Source: Marinactinospora thermotolerans DSM 45154
GTDB taxonomy: Bacteria > Actinomycetota > Actinomycetes > Streptosporangiales > Streptosporangiaceae
DNA: 64,000 bases
Direction of reading: 5' to 3'
Assembly (NCBI RefSeq): GCF_900167435.1
Contig: NZ_FUWS01000016.1
Coordinates: 33,811 to 97,810 of the forward strand
A program made the translations under genes and the position numbers. Positions within the stretch are counted from its first letter, which is position 1; each line of letters begins with the position of its first letter. Shown here one piece after another: positions 24,395 through 35,282 of the stretch. The notes under the pieces are model-generated. The model worked only from the letters and a program-made list of their open reading frames with translations, was not told where the DNA came from and made no database searches.

Positions 24395-26214
24395 CCACGA
24401 AGGCCGACGAGAAGGGCGGAACCGCCATGCCCCGGCCGCCTGCTGAGCCGGACGCGACGGGATCGGGCAGGCCCGGAACGAGGGGAACCCCCCCGTCCGC
24501 CGCCCAGGGACGGCGAACAGGCCCCAAACACCGGGGGCCCGTCGCCAGCGACGCGCAACTGGAGAGACTCCTTGAGACGCTGCGCGCTCGGGTCCAGGGC
24601 ATCCGCTTCGCCGAGGGGATGCCCGGTGCCAGCGAGGGCAAGACCGCCCGCAGCGACGTCCTCGACCAGCTCAACGACTACGTCCTGCCGCGCGTACGGC
24701 GTGCCGACACCCCGCTGCTGATCGCCGTCGCCGGCTCCACCGGAGCCGGCAAGTCCACCCTCGTCAACAGCCTGGTGGGCGAGCAGGTCACCACCACCGG
24801 TGTGCGCCGGCCCACCACCAACAGCCCGGTGCTCGCCTGCAACCCGGCCGACGTCGACTGGTTCAGCGAGGCGGCGTTCCTCCCGTCGCTGCCCCGCGTG
24901 CGTCAGCAGGGACTGGCCATGCCGGGCAAGGACGGCATGCTCGTCCTCGCCGCCAGCGAGTGCATGCCCGAAGGCGTGGCGCTGCTGGACACCCCCGACG
25001 TCGACTCCGCGGTCGCGGCCCACCACGAGTTCGCCGCGAAGTTCCTCGACGCGGCCGACCTGTGGGTGTTCGTCACGACCAGCCGCCGGTACGCCGACGC
25101 CAGGGTGTGGGAGTTCCTCCAGGTCGCCCGCGACCGTGACACCTCGCTCGCCGTGGTGCTGTCGAGGGTGCCCAGACGCGGCCGGGAACAACTCGTCGAC
25201 CATTTCGGGGCGATGCTCGAGGCCAACGGCCTGGGCGGGGCGGCGCGGTTCGTCATTCCCGAAACCGACCAGATCGCCAACGGCCGGTTCACCGCGGGCA
25301 CCGCCGACCAGGTCCGTGGCTACCTCGCCGACGTCGCCGGCGATCTCGCCCTGCGCGACACCGTCGCGCGCCGTACCTTCGCCGGGGTGCTCGACAGCTT
25401 CCGCACCCGTGTCCCCGAGCTCGCCAAGCAGGTCGAGATCCAGGTCGAGGTCGGCAGGACGCTCGAGGCGGCCGTCTCGGAGGCCTTCGGGACCGCGCAC
25501 GCCGAGGTCGAGGCGGCCCTGGGCGAGGGCGCGCTGCTGCGCGGCAACGTGCTGGCCCGCTGGCAGGACGTCGTCTCCAGCGGAGAACTCCTCCGTTCCC
25601 TGCGGGTGCGCAGCCGCCGTGGCGCCAAGAACGAGTCCGCCGCCGAGGCGACACGGGTCCAGGCGCTGGAACAGGCCATCCACGACGGCCTGGAGACGCT
25701 GGTGGTGACCGCGGCCCAGCGCGCGGGCGAGGAGATCATGGACCGCTGGGCCCAGGTCCCGGGCACGCAGGAACTCGTCGAGCGGCACGGGCTGGGCGCG
25801 ACCCCGGTCGGCCTGGACCGCAGGACGCGCGAGGCCGTCGCCGCCTGGCAGCGCCGGGTGGTGGGGCTGATCGCCTCCGAAGGGGTCACGAAGCGTTCGG
25901 TCGCGCGTTTCGTCACCTACGACGAAGAGGCGTTCGCGCTGGTGCTTATCGTCGGTCTGCTCGGGTTCGACGCTTCCGAGGACAGGGCCGGCGGCGGGGC
26001 GGCCCCACAGCGGCTCCTCAAAGCGCTCTTCGGCGCCGAGTCCCTGCGTAACATTGGGACCAAGGCGCGCCACGACCTCCACGCGCGCATCGGTGAGCTT
26101 TTCGACGAGGAGAAGCGCCGCTTCGCCGCCGCGCTGTCCGCCGCCGACCTGCCGGGCGAGGACGACGCCGTCCAGCTCTACCAAGCCACATACAACCTTG
26201 AGATTGCGCGATGA
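24391..26214 (+). CDS. Dynamin-superfamily GTPase, first of a coupled pair
   Basis: This 607-residue GTPase has a basic, disordered first 45 residues and then an N-terminal helix. G1 is AVAGSTGAGKSTLVNSL, the G2-like segment is RRPTTNSPVLA, and G3 is LLDTPDVDS. A long helical region (residues about 320-600) follows, with one modest hydrophobic stretch (FALVLIVGLLGF) but no certain membrane span. The layout fits bacterial dynamin-like proteins that remodel membranes or stabilise division sites. The GTG overlaps the cobA stop and the TGA overlaps the next GTPase ATG. I cannot say which dynamin subgroup it belongs to. Streptomyces DynA/DynB are a possible comparison, not an identification. Confidence 0.82.
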   Translation: MTTKADEKGGTAMPRPPAEPDATGSGRPGTRGTPPSAAQGRRTGPKHRGPVASDAQLERLLETLRARVQGIRFAEGMPGASEGKTARSDVLDQLNDYVLPRVRRADTPLLIAVAGSTGAGKSTLVNSLVGEQVTTTGVRRPTTNSPVLACNPADVDWFSEAAFLPSLPRVRQQGLAMPGKDGMLVLAASECMPEGVALLDTPDVDSAVAAHHEFAAKFLDAADLWVFVTTSRRYADARVWEFLQVARDRDTSLAVVLSRVPRRGREQLVDHFGAMLEANGLGGAARFVIPETDQIANGRFTAGTADQVRGYLADVAGDLALRDTVARRTFAGVLDSFRTRVPELAKQVEIQVEVGRTLEAAVSEAFGTAHAEVEAALGEGALLRGNVLARWQDVVSSGELLRSLRVRSRRGAKNESAAEATRVQALEQAIHDGLETLVVTAAQRAGEEIMDRWAQVPGTQELVERHGLGATPVGLDRRTREAVAAWQRRVVGLIASEGVTKRSVARFVTYDEEAFALVLIVGLLGFDASEDRAGGGAAPQRLLKALFGAESLRNIGTKARHDLHARIGELFDEEKRRFAAALSAADLPGEDDAVQLYQATYNLEIAR

Positions 26215-28709
26215 CGACTCACCGGAACCCCGCCCCAGTCGACGAGACGACGGAGGACGTTGATCCCCGGGAGACGGCCACGCGTCCCGCGGGCGCTGAC
26301 CGACATTCGCAGGAGGGCCGGTACTCGGCTGCCGCGCCCGCCGAGCCGGACGCCTCCGAGCCCCTCCGCCCCGCCGCGGCCCCGCCCGATGGGGGCGGAG
26401 ACACGGGCGGCGCCTTCCCGCCCCTGCGCCGGGCCGCCGATCACGCCGCCACCGGGCCGACCTGGGTGGCCCCGCGCGAGCGCGAGGACACCGCGAACGC
26501 GTCCGCCGCCGGCGCGGAAGGCGAGCCGCGGTTGCGTCCGGCGCGGCACGGCGATGTCCTGGACGGCGACGCGGCGGCCACTCCCGGGGGACGGCCCGCC
26601 TTCCGGTACGCGGTTCCCACCGCGGGCACCTCCCGGCCCCACTCCGACTCCGAGGCCGGCCCCTTCGCGCGGCCCGACAGCGTTACCGACACGCCGGTTC
26701 CCGAGAGCCAGGGGCGTCACGCGGCGCCCGTCCGGCCCACCGTCCAGGTCCCCCCGGCCGAGGAGGAGCCCTCCGAGACCGAGGCGGTGTCGCAGGCCGG
26801 CGGTTCCTCCGTCGACCCCGACGACCCCGAGGACCTGGCCGGCTGGGTCGGCAGTCTCACCGAGGCCGTCGCCGATGACGATTCCATCGCCGGCCGTCGC
26901 AGCGCGTCCGGCCCCGCACACGGCACCGCGTCAGAGCCCGAGGAAGCCCTGTCCGAGCACGCGGCGGTGCCGCCCGCGGAGGAGCAGGAGGCCGACCAGC
27001 GCCTCGACGGGGCCCCCTCCTGGACGCCGGCCGAACCGGTGGAGGAGGAAGAGGAAGAGGAGTACCGGCCGACCAGCTACGAGACGTGGCGGCCGATGCC
27101 CGAGACCACGCGCGCCGAACTCATCGCACGCCTGGACGCGCTGGCCACGCTGGTCGAGATCGGCCGCGACCACTTCGCCCCCGACCTCATCGAGCGGGCC
27201 CGGCACCTGCTCGGACACGCCGGCGCGCGCCTTCGGCTGTCGGCCGACCACACCGTCGTCGCGTTGGCGGGCGGCACCGGAAGCGGCAAGTCCTCGCTGT
27301 TCAACGCGCTGTGCGGGCTGGACCTCTCCCGCGTCGGCATCACCCGGCCCACCACCTCCTCGGCGCACGCCTGCGTCTGGGGGGACGAGGGCGCGGGCGG
27401 GCTGCTCGACTGGCTCGGAGTCCCGCCCCGCCACCGTCACTCGCGGGTCAGTGAACTCGACAAGGGCGACTCCGAGCTGTCCGGGCTCATTCTGCTGGAC
27501 CTGCCCGACCACGACTCCGTCCGGGCCGTCCACACGGCCGAGGCCGACCGTCTCATCGGCGCCGTCGACCTGCTGGTGTGGGTCCTGGACCCGCAGAAGT
27601 ACGCCGACGCCGCCGTCCACCACCGTTACCTCGCCGAGATGGCCGACCACGGCGCGGTCACCGTGGCGGTGCTCAACCAGGTCGATCGGGTGGCCGACGA
27701 CGAGGTCGAGGAACTGCTCACCGACCTGCGGCGGTTGCTGGAGACCGAGTCCGGTGTCCACCCCAGGATCCTGACGGCGTCCACGGTCACCGGCCACGGC
27801 ATCCGCGACCTACGCGACCTGCTCGTACGCACCGTCTCCGACCGGCGTGCCTCGATCGACCGGCTCGCCGCCGACCTCGACCAGGTGACGCGGGACTTCC
27901 AGCGTTACCTGGCCGACGGCGAGGCGCCCCGAATGCCCGATGAGATCCGCCGGACCCTGGTGGCCGATCTCGCCCGCGCCGGAGGCGTGAGCGCGGTCGC
28001 CGACGCCACCGACACCGTCTACGAACGCCGGGGGAGCAGGCTGGTCGGCTGGCCGGTCACCCGCTGGGCGCGACGGCTGCGCCGCGATCCACTACGGGCG
28101 GTGCGGCTGGACTTCCTCCGCGACGGCCTCCCCGAAGGCCCCGCCGGGCCGTTGGGGGCGCAGCACGCCGAGATCGACTCCGCCCTGGTCGCGGCGGCCG
28201 ACCAGGCGGCGGCGGGTCTGCCCGAGCCGTGGCCGAAGCGGATGCGCGAGGCGGCTCGGGCCAACGCCGCCCAGCTCTCCGACGACCTCGGCGGCGCGGT
28301 CGCCGGGGCCGTGCCCGACCCGAAGGACACCCCCGGCTGGTGGACGGCGGTGCGCGCCCTGCAGTACGCGCTCGCCGCGCTCGCCGGGATGGGGCTGGTC
28401 TGGCTCGTGGAGTTGGTCGTCAGTTCCGCTCTCGGCGGGCTGACGGGGATGGCTGTCCTGGACGACCCCGTCTTCATCGGGTTCGCCGCGGCGCTGTCCG
28501 CTGCGACGCTGCTGGTCGGCTGGTTGACCGGGGTGGGCTGCCGCAACCTGGTGGGGGTCGCGGCGGGGCGCCGCCGCGAGGAGGTGGAGGAGAAGGCCAC
28601 CGAGCGCGTCCGCGAGATCGCCGTGCAGCGTGTCGTGACCCCCCTCGAACACGAGCTCGCCGAGTACCGCAGGTTCGCCGAGGCGTTCAAGGCCGCCGCG
28701 GGACGATGA
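26211..28709 (+). CDS. Dynamin-like GTPase with disordered N-terminus and C-terminal membrane hairpin
   Basis: This is an 832-residue protein. Residues 1-285 are Pro/Ala/Glu-rich with an acidic EEEEEEEY stretch before the fold. The GTPase core follows: G1 ALAGGTGSGKSSLFNAL, G2 RPTTSSAHA, G3 LLDLPDHDS and G4 LNQVD. After a helical segment come two strong membrane helices (around residues 722-745 and 758-780) and a coiled, charged end that returns to the cytoplasm. It is membrane-anchored, and its partner is probably the GTPase encoded just upstream through an ATGA overlap. Tandem dynamin-like genes usually act as hetero-oligomers. It is the last gene before a 16-bp terminator stem. Confidence 0.83.
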   Translation: MTTHRNPAPVDETTEDVDPRETATRPAGADRHSQEGRYSAAAPAEPDASEPLRPAAAPPDGGGDTGGAFPPLRRAADHAATGPTWVAPREREDTANASAAGAEGEPRLRPARHGDVLDGDAAATPGGRPAFRYAVPTAGTSRPHSDSEAGPFARPDSVTDTPVPESQGRHAAPVRPTVQVPPAEEEPSETEAVSQAGGSSVDPDDPEDLAGWVGSLTEAVADDDSIAGRRSASGPAHGTASEPEEALSEHAAVPPAEEQEADQRLDGAPSWTPAEPVEEEEEEEYRPTSYETWRPMPETTRAELIARLDALATLVEIGRDHFAPDLIERARHLLGHAGARLRLSADHTVVALAGGTGSGKSSLFNALCGLDLSRVGITRPTTSSAHACVWGDEGAGGLLDWLGVPPRHRHSRVSELDKGDSELSGLILLDLPDHDSVRAVHTAEADRLIGAVDLLVWVLDPQKYADAAVHHRYLAEMADHGAVTVAVLNQVDRVADDEVEELLTDLRRLLETESGVHPRILTASTVTGHGIRDLRDLLVRTVSDRRASIDRLAADLDQVTRDFQRYLADGEAPRMPDEIRRTLVADLARAGGVSAVADATDTVYERRGSRLVGWPVTRWARRLRRDPLRAVRLDFLRDGLPEGPAGPLGAQHAEIDSALVAAADQAAAGLPEPWPKRMREAARANAAQLSDDLGGAVAGAVPDPKDTPGWWTAVRALQYALAALAGMGLVWLVELVVSSALGGLTGMAVLDDPVFIGFAAALSAATLLVGWLTGVGCRNLVGVAAGRRREEVEEKATERVREIAVQRVVTPLEHELAEYRRFAEAFKAAAGR

Positions 28710-28733
28710 GCGGCCGAGGACTCCGGTAAGGAG

Positions 28734-28769
28734 GGAGGGGCCGGACGGGGATTCCCGTCCGGCCCCTCC
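28734..28769 (+). terminator. Strong terminator hairpin after the GTPase pair
   Basis: A 16-bp perfect stem (28734-28749 with 28754-28769) closes a 4-nt GATT loop, 24 bp past the stop. There is no T-run. Confidence 0.75.
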
Positions 28770-29264
28770 GCGCATGTGGCTGTGCCCGGAGAATCGGACT
28801 AGCCCCACTGGACGACAGAAGCCATGGCTTCCTCCAAACCCTCCTCCGAAAAGGCGGATGGCATCGGCCACCGAGATTGGTCGTCTCCCTCGGTGGAATG
28901 CCTCGCCTACCCCCTCCTGAACTTCTCGGCCGCGCACACCCGTGCCGGCCTGCCCCGCCCCCGGTCCGGAAGCGACCCGAAGGCGTGGCGCTCCACCGAT
29001 GATCCACCGTCGCAACCAGGAGATCGCCCGCATGGCCCGTCCCGGCCATGTGCACGGCATCCGGGAACGCGATGGCACGCGAACTCGTCCGAGAGTTGAC
29101 GACGAGGTGAAGCAGGGCCAATCTAGCGGTTTTTCCCTTCGATGCACAGTTAGCGATTACAGTATTACTGTATGTAAACACCTGTTCGAGGCCGGCTGTC
29201 GCGTGATCCGCGGGAGCGGGGCGGTGTTTGCCGATGGGGGCGGGGCGGGAGCTGGGAGGTCGGG
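28770..29264. other. Long intergenic stretch, less GC-rich than its surroundings
   Basis: About 500 bp without a convincing gene. Frames on both strands lack the high third-position GC of neighbours. A 21-codon minus-strand frame ending at 28800 (MPSAF...VVQWG) has no ribosome site. The right half is AT-rich for this genome and holds the palindrome at 29158-29172, presumably part of the control region of the diguanylate cyclase gene. Confidence 0.4.
29158..29172. promoter_or_regulatory. 15-bp palindrome in an AT-rich promoter region
   Basis: TACAGTA-T-TACTGTA is a perfect inverted repeat about 93 bp before the diguanylate cyclase start. It looks like a repressor operator. It does not fit the BldD or LexA consensus as I know them, so the binding protein is unknown. 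Confidence 0.5.
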
Positions 29265-30599
29265 ATGACGGTGGCACAGCGAGCCGTTACCGAGCGTGAG
29301 CGTCCCTGGGCGCCGCGAATGCGCGAGTGGCCCTTGTTCTCCCAGCCGCGCGCCTTGGTGTGGTTCATCGGCCTGGTCATAACCGTCGATCTGCTCTGCG
29401 GCGCCGGGGCGGTCGTTTCCAGCGACCTCGTCACCGCCGAGGTGGTGGCCTTCGTCGCCCTGGTGCTGTGCGCGGCGGTCTGCGTCGAGGCCATGCGGCG
29501 TCTGGGGATCCCCGCGGGGATCACCCGCGACCTGCTCGGCGCCTGGTGGATACCGGTGTTCCTGCTCCTCCCGCCGGTGTACTCGCTGCTGGCCCCCGTT
29601 CCGATCTACCTCATGCTGCAGTACCGGATCCGGCGGGCCATCGTGTTCCGCCGGGTTTTCAGCGCGGCCTCGGTGGCGCTGGCGGGCTTCACCGCCTCGG
29701 CGGTGTTCGACTTCGTCGCGCCCCAGGACGTGCTGTTCTCGACCGTCCTCGGCGGCGCCGCCGTGGGCGACACGCTCATCAGCGCCCGCGGTTTCGTGGC
29801 CGCGGCGGCCTGCTGTGTGCTGTTCACGGTCCTCAACACCATCGTCGTGGCGATCGCGGTCCATCTCAGCACCTCCGAGGGGACGCGACGGCGCCGGATG
29901 TGGGACCGCGAGACCGTGCTGCTGGACGGGGCGGAACTGTGCGTCGGCCTCATCGTCGCCATCCTGTGCGGGCTGTCCCCGCTGCTCCTCCTCGTGGCGT
30001 TGCCGCCGGTCCTGCTCCTCCAGCGCAGCCTGATGTTCCAGCAGTTGCAGACCGCGGCCCGCACCGACCCCAAGACGGGGTTGCTCAACGCCACCACCTG
30101 GGAGCACGAGGCCGAAGCCGAACTCGCCCGCGCGCTGGAGACCGGTCGCCCGGTCGCGGTGCTCATCGTCGACATCGACCACTTCAAGAGGGTCAACGAC
30201 ACCTACGGTCACCTGTTCGGCGACCAGGTTCTGCTCGGCGTGGCCAACACCATCACCCACCAGTTGCGTCAGTACGACATCGTGGGCAGATTCGGTGGCG
30301 AGGAGTTCGTCGCGCTGCTCCCGGGTGCCGACATGGCCGAGGCCTGCCGGGTGGCCGAGCGGCTGCGCTCACGCGTGGGGCGCATGGCGTTGCCCGTGGA
30401 CGAGACCACGGTGTCCGTCACGATCTCCGTGGGGGTCGCCCTTCTGCGGGTCCACGGACGCGACCTCATCGAGCTCATGGCGGCCGCCGACCTCGCCCTC
30501 TACCGGGCCAAGGACTCCGGCCGCAACCGGGTCCGGCTTCCCGCCACGCCCGCGTCCGCGCTCCGCGACTCCGAGCCTCCCGCGGCCACCGCCGACTAG
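29265..30599 (+). CDS. Membrane-bound diguanylate cyclase (GGDEF)
   Basis: This 444-residue protein has six to eight hydrophobic helices in residues 28-265, an unassigned integral-membrane sensor, followed by a GGDEF domain (about 275-425). The signature is GGEEF (344-348). An RxxD inhibitory site (Arg335-Asp338) lies five residues before it, so product inhibition by c-di-GMP is expected. Other active-site features are TDPKTGLLNATTW and IVDIDHFKRVNDTYGH. There is no EAL domain. c-di-GMP controls development through BldD in filamentous actinomycetes; any such role here is inference. The ATG follows a GGGAGCTGGGAGG-like purine stretch. Confidence 0.93.
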   Translation: MTVAQRAVTERERPWAPRMREWPLFSQPRALVWFIGLVITVDLLCGAGAVVSSDLVTAEVVAFVALVLCAAVCVEAMRRLGIPAGITRDLLGAWWIPVFLLLPPVYSLLAPVPIYLMLQYRIRRAIVFRRVFSAASVALAGFTASAVFDFVAPQDVLFSTVLGGAAVGDTLISARGFVAAAACCVLFTVLNTIVVAIAVHLSTSEGTRRRRMWDRETVLLDGAELCVGLIVAILCGLSPLLLLVALPPVLLLQRSLMFQQLQTAARTDPKTGLLNATTWEHEAEAELARALETGRPVAVLIVDIDHFKRVNDTYGHLFGDQVLLGVANTITHQLRQYDIVGRFGGEEFVALLPGADMAEACRVAERLRSRVGRMALPVDETTVSVTISVGVALLRVHGRDLIELMAAADLALYRAKDSGRNRVRLPATPASALRDSEPPAATAD

Positions 30600-30661
30600 A
30601 ACTGTCCACAGGCGCGCGGACGATGTTGATGCGCCACCCGGCGGCGACGCATCGTGTCTGC

Positions 30662-31762
30662 ATGGTGACTCAACGCCCTCCCGGTTCCCCCGTCCGCCTT
30701 CCCCTTGCCACGCCCACCGACATCATCGCCGCCGTCCCCTACCTCCTGGGCCGCCATCCCTCCCACTGCCTGGTGGTTCTCGGGGCCCGCGGAGCAGCGT
30801 CCCAGGTCAGGCTCGCCGGGCGTTGCCCGTTGCCCGAGGAGGCCACGGCCGTTCCCGGGCTCGTCGCCGGGCTTGTCGAGCGGTTGGCGCGCGATCGGTG
30901 CGACCAGGCCGTCCTCGTCGGTTATGGCCCGCCGGAGCGGGTCGCGCCCTTCGCCCACGAGTTGGGCGAGGTCGCGGCGGCGTCCGGCGTCGCCCTGCGC
31001 GAAGCGCTACGGGTCGACGGTGGGCGCTACTGGTCCTACCTGTGTCCGGAACCGGCCTGCTGTCCGCCCGAGGGGACCAGATACGACGTCGTTTCCTCCA
31101 CGATCCCCGCCACCGCGGTGCTCGCCGGCCTGGCGCCGCGGGGCGGCTCGGCCGTGCCGCAGGCCCTGGTGGCCCCCGTGGCGGGGAGCGTCAGGGACGA
31201 GATGGAACGCGCCACCCGGCGAGCCGAGGTCAGGCGTGGCCGTATGTGCGCGGAGCGGGAGGGGGCCGTCCCGGTCGAGTCCGCGCTGCTGGCCGAAGGT
31301 GCGCGCGCGGTGGCCGAGGCGGTGGACGACGCCCGGGTCGGAAGGCTGCCGGGCTCCTGCGACCGTGTGGCCTGGCTGGGCGTCCTGCTGGCGACCGTGT
31401 CGGTGCGCGACGAGGCATGGGCGCGTATCCGCCCCCCGGACGCGGCCGCCCACGTCCGCTTGTGGCGTTACGTGCTACGCAGGGTCGAGCCCTCCTATAC
31501 CCCGGCCCCCGGCGCGCTGCTGGCGTTCGCGGCCTGGCAACAGGGCGACACCGCGCTGGCCGACGCCGCGCTGGACCGGGTCGACTCCGCGTCCCCCGGC
31601 TATCCCATGGCCGTCCTCCTCCGCCAGGCCCTGCAAAGGGGAGTCTCCCCGCGTGACTGGCCCCAACGGGGGGCTGGGCGTGCCGGTGAGCCGCCACCGC
31701 CGCACGGCCCGACGGCGGGACAGCGTTGGGCGGGTCCGGACTGGCCGGGGCACCGGCGGTGA
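30662..31762 (+). CDS. DUF4192 domain protein
   Basis: This 366-residue protein matches DUF4192 of actinobacteria: the opening LATPTDIIAAVPYLLGRHPSHCLVVLGARG is typical. A central CPEPACCPPEGTRYDV Cys cluster and the ending LLAFAAWQQGDTALADAALDRV also fit. No catalytic motif is recognised and the family's role is unknown. The ATG at 30662 has no clear ribosome site, and GTG and ATG alternatives lie close by; a leaderless start is possible. The C-terminal 40 residues are Pro/Gly/Arg-rich. It lies 18 bp before ettA. Confidence 0.8.
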   Translation: MVTQRPPGSPVRLPLATPTDIIAAVPYLLGRHPSHCLVVLGARGAASQVRLAGRCPLPEEATAVPGLVAGLVERLARDRCDQAVLVGYGPPERVAPFAHELGEVAAASGVALREALRVDGGRYWSYLCPEPACCPPEGTRYDVVSSTIPATAVLAGLAPRGGSAVPQALVAPVAGSVRDEMERATRRAEVRRGRMCAEREGAVPVESALLAEGARAVAEAVDDARVGRLPGSCDRVAWLGVLLATVSVRDEAWARIRPPDAAAHVRLWRYVLRRVEPSYTPAPGALLAFAAWQQGDTALADAALDRVDSASPGYPMAVLLRQALQRGVSPRDWPQRGAGRAGEPPPPHGPTAGQRWAGPDWPGHRR

Positions 31763-31780
31763 CGCCCTAGTCTTGAAGAC

Positions 31781-33445
<1,665 letters not shown>

Positions 33446-33553
33446 GCCGGCCGCTGTGGACGCGCCGGTCCGCTCCCGTACCGTGGAGTGAGGCCGGCGC
33501 GCCCCTTTCAGGCCGGCCCCCGGGTCCGTCACGACATAGGCTGGCAGGCGACT

Positions 33554-34060
33554 ATGACTTCCCCGCACGATGACAAAGTGACGTTCTACGAGGCGGTGGG
33601 GGGAGAGGAAACCTTCACCCGTCTCGTCCGGCGTTTCTACGAGGGGGTCGCCACCGACCCCGTGCTGCGGCCGATGTACCCCGAGGAGGACCTCGGGCCG
33701 GCCGAGGAGCGGCTTCGGCTGTTCCTCGTCCAGTACTGGGGCGGTCCGCGCACCTACAGCGAGCGCCGCGGCCACCCCCGGCTGCGGATGCGCCACTTCC
33801 CCTTCCGGATCGGTGGCGAGGAACGCGACCGCTGGCTGGCGCACATGCGCGCCGCGATCGACGACCTCGCGCTGCCCCCCGAAGCCGAGCGGATGATGTG
33901 GGACTACATGGTCCACGCGGCCCACAGCATGGTGAACGTGCCCGAGGAGACCAGCGCTCCCGTCGGGCAGGTGGCCGATCCCACCGGCATCACCGTGCGC
34001 TCCGCCGATGACACCCCCGACGACGACGATGGCGAGGCCATCACCGTCTCGCTGAAGTGA
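33554..34060 (+). CDS. glbO: Group II truncated haemoglobin
   Basis: This 168-residue protein has the compact 2-on-2 globin core in residues 8-130. The segments [35 protein letters not shown] and [29 protein letters not shown] are typical. They carry the helix-B Tyr and the proximal His region. [12 protein letters not shown] end follows. Group II members bind oxygen and NO and can have peroxidase-like activity. The C-terminal 35 residues form an acidic, Thr/Asp-rich extension. The gene's last 20 bases overlap the convergent MFS gene. Confidence 0.93.
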   Translation: MTSPHDDKVTFYEAVGGEETFTRLVRRFYEGVATDPVLRPMYPEEDLGPAEERLRLFLVQYWGGPRTYSERRGHPRLRMRHFPFRIGGEERDRWLAHMRAAIDDLALPPEAERMMWDYMVHAAHSMVNVPEETSAPVGQVADPTGITVRSADDTPDDDDGEAITVSLK

Positions 34061-35237
34061 TCCCGCCGGCCGGATGTCCTGGCGGGACGACGGCGATCGC
34101 CAGGCCGCAGAACAGCGCCGTCCCCGCGAAGGCGACCGCGTAGCCCCACGTCTGGATCAGGGCGCCGGCGATCAGGGGGGTGAGCGTGGCCGCCACCGAT
34201 TGCAGCGAGTTCTGCACCGCCATGGCCCGGCCCGCCCAGGCCAGGCCGGCGGTCTCGGCGACCGCGGTGAACGTCAGCCCGTTGTGGCTCATGGACAGCA
34301 GTAGGCACAGCGCCAGCAGGACCACGCCGGCGGCCGAGGAGGTCCACGCCGCGCCGGCGAGCAGCAGCAGGGCCGCTCCGGTGGCGGCCGCGATGATCCG
34401 CACGGGGCCGAGCCTGTTGCCGATCCGGTCCGACCAGGCGCCCGCGCCCAGCCGGACCAATGCGCCGGGAAGCTGGACGAGCGAGATGAACACCCCCGCG
34501 GTGGCGGCTCGCCACCCGTGCTCGTCGACGAGGTAGACCAGCGCGTAGGTCATCAGCGCCGACTGGGGTACCCCCAGCAGCATGCTCGTCCCGTGGACCC
34601 GCCAGATCGTGCTCCGCAGGTAGGGGGAACCCGTCGCCCCCTCTCCGCCGGGGTCGGCGCGTGGGGCCCGCGCCTGTCGCGCCCCCGTCGCGAAAAGCGC
34701 GGCCAGGGGCGCGGTGGCCAGCGACAGGCCCGCGGGCAGGAGCATCGCGGTGACGAAGCCGTACCGCTCGGCCAGCAGGGGGAGCAGGGCCGCGGCCAGG
34801 GCCATGCCCAGAGGCTGGGCCGCCTGCCGGATCCCCATGGCCAGGCCACGCTCGTGCGCGGCGAACCAGCCGAGCACCAGACGCCCGCTGGCGGCGTTCA
34901 CCGGCCCGCTGGCCGCCCCCACCAGGGCGAGCAGCACTCCCACGCCCACGGGCGAGTCGACGGCCGCGAGCAGGGCGAGCACGCCGGCGGTGAGAAGCAG
35001 GCTCAGGGTCATCGTGACCCGCTCGCCGTAGCGGTCGATCGCCACGCCCCAGGCGAGCAGCGTCAGCAGCAGGCCCAGGCTGGGCATTCCCGCCAGGGTG
35101 CCGGCCTGGGCGACCGTCAGACCGTAGGCCGCGCGCAGTTCCGGGATGACGAACGGCACCCCGAACAGCGCACAGATGCTGGCGATCTGGGCGGAGATCG
35201 CCACGCAGAGGACGAACCAGCGGTTTGCGGCGAGCAC
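34041..35237 (-). CDS. MFS transporter
   Basis: This 398-residue protein has 12 predicted membrane helices. The loop between helices 2 and 3 carries the major facilitator motif [11 protein letters not shown], and the equivalent second-half loop carries [15 protein letters not shown]. Overall it resembles nitrate/nitrite or CynX-like exporters and other small-solute MFS proteins; the substrate is not determined. The GTG at 35237 begins the first helix directly. Its 3' end overlaps glbO by 20 bases on the opposite strand, so the two convergent transcripts could interfere. Confidence 0.88.
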   Translation of the reverse strand: MLAANRWFVLCVAISAQIASICALFGVPFVIPELRAAYGLTVAQAGTLAGMPSLGLLLTLLAWGVAIDRYGERVTMTLSLLLTAGVLALLAAVDSPVGVGVLLALVGAASGPVNAASGRLVLGWFAAHERGLAMGIRQAAQPLGMALAAALLPLLAERYGFVTAMLLPAGLSLATAPLAALFATGARQARAPRADPGGEGATGSPYLRSTIWRVHGTSMLLGVPQSALMTYALVYLVDEHGWRAATAGVFISLVQLPGALVRLGAGAWSDRIGNRLGPVRIIAAATGAALLLLAGAAWTSSAAGVVLLALCLLLSMSHNGLTFTAVAETAGLAWAGRAMAVQNSLQSVAATLTPLIAGALIQTWGYAVAFAGTALFCGLAIAVVPPGHPAGGITSARR

Positions 35238-35282
35238 CGGACCAGACTAGGGCGCGGGCGACGAGGGGGAAGGCGCGGGGCC

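Noticed and set aside
28737..28865. Minus-strand 21-residue peptide MPSAF...VVQWG as a possible modified-peptide precursor
   Set aside because: No ribosome site, no maturation enzyme nearby and a stop only a few codons upstream; chance frame more likely.
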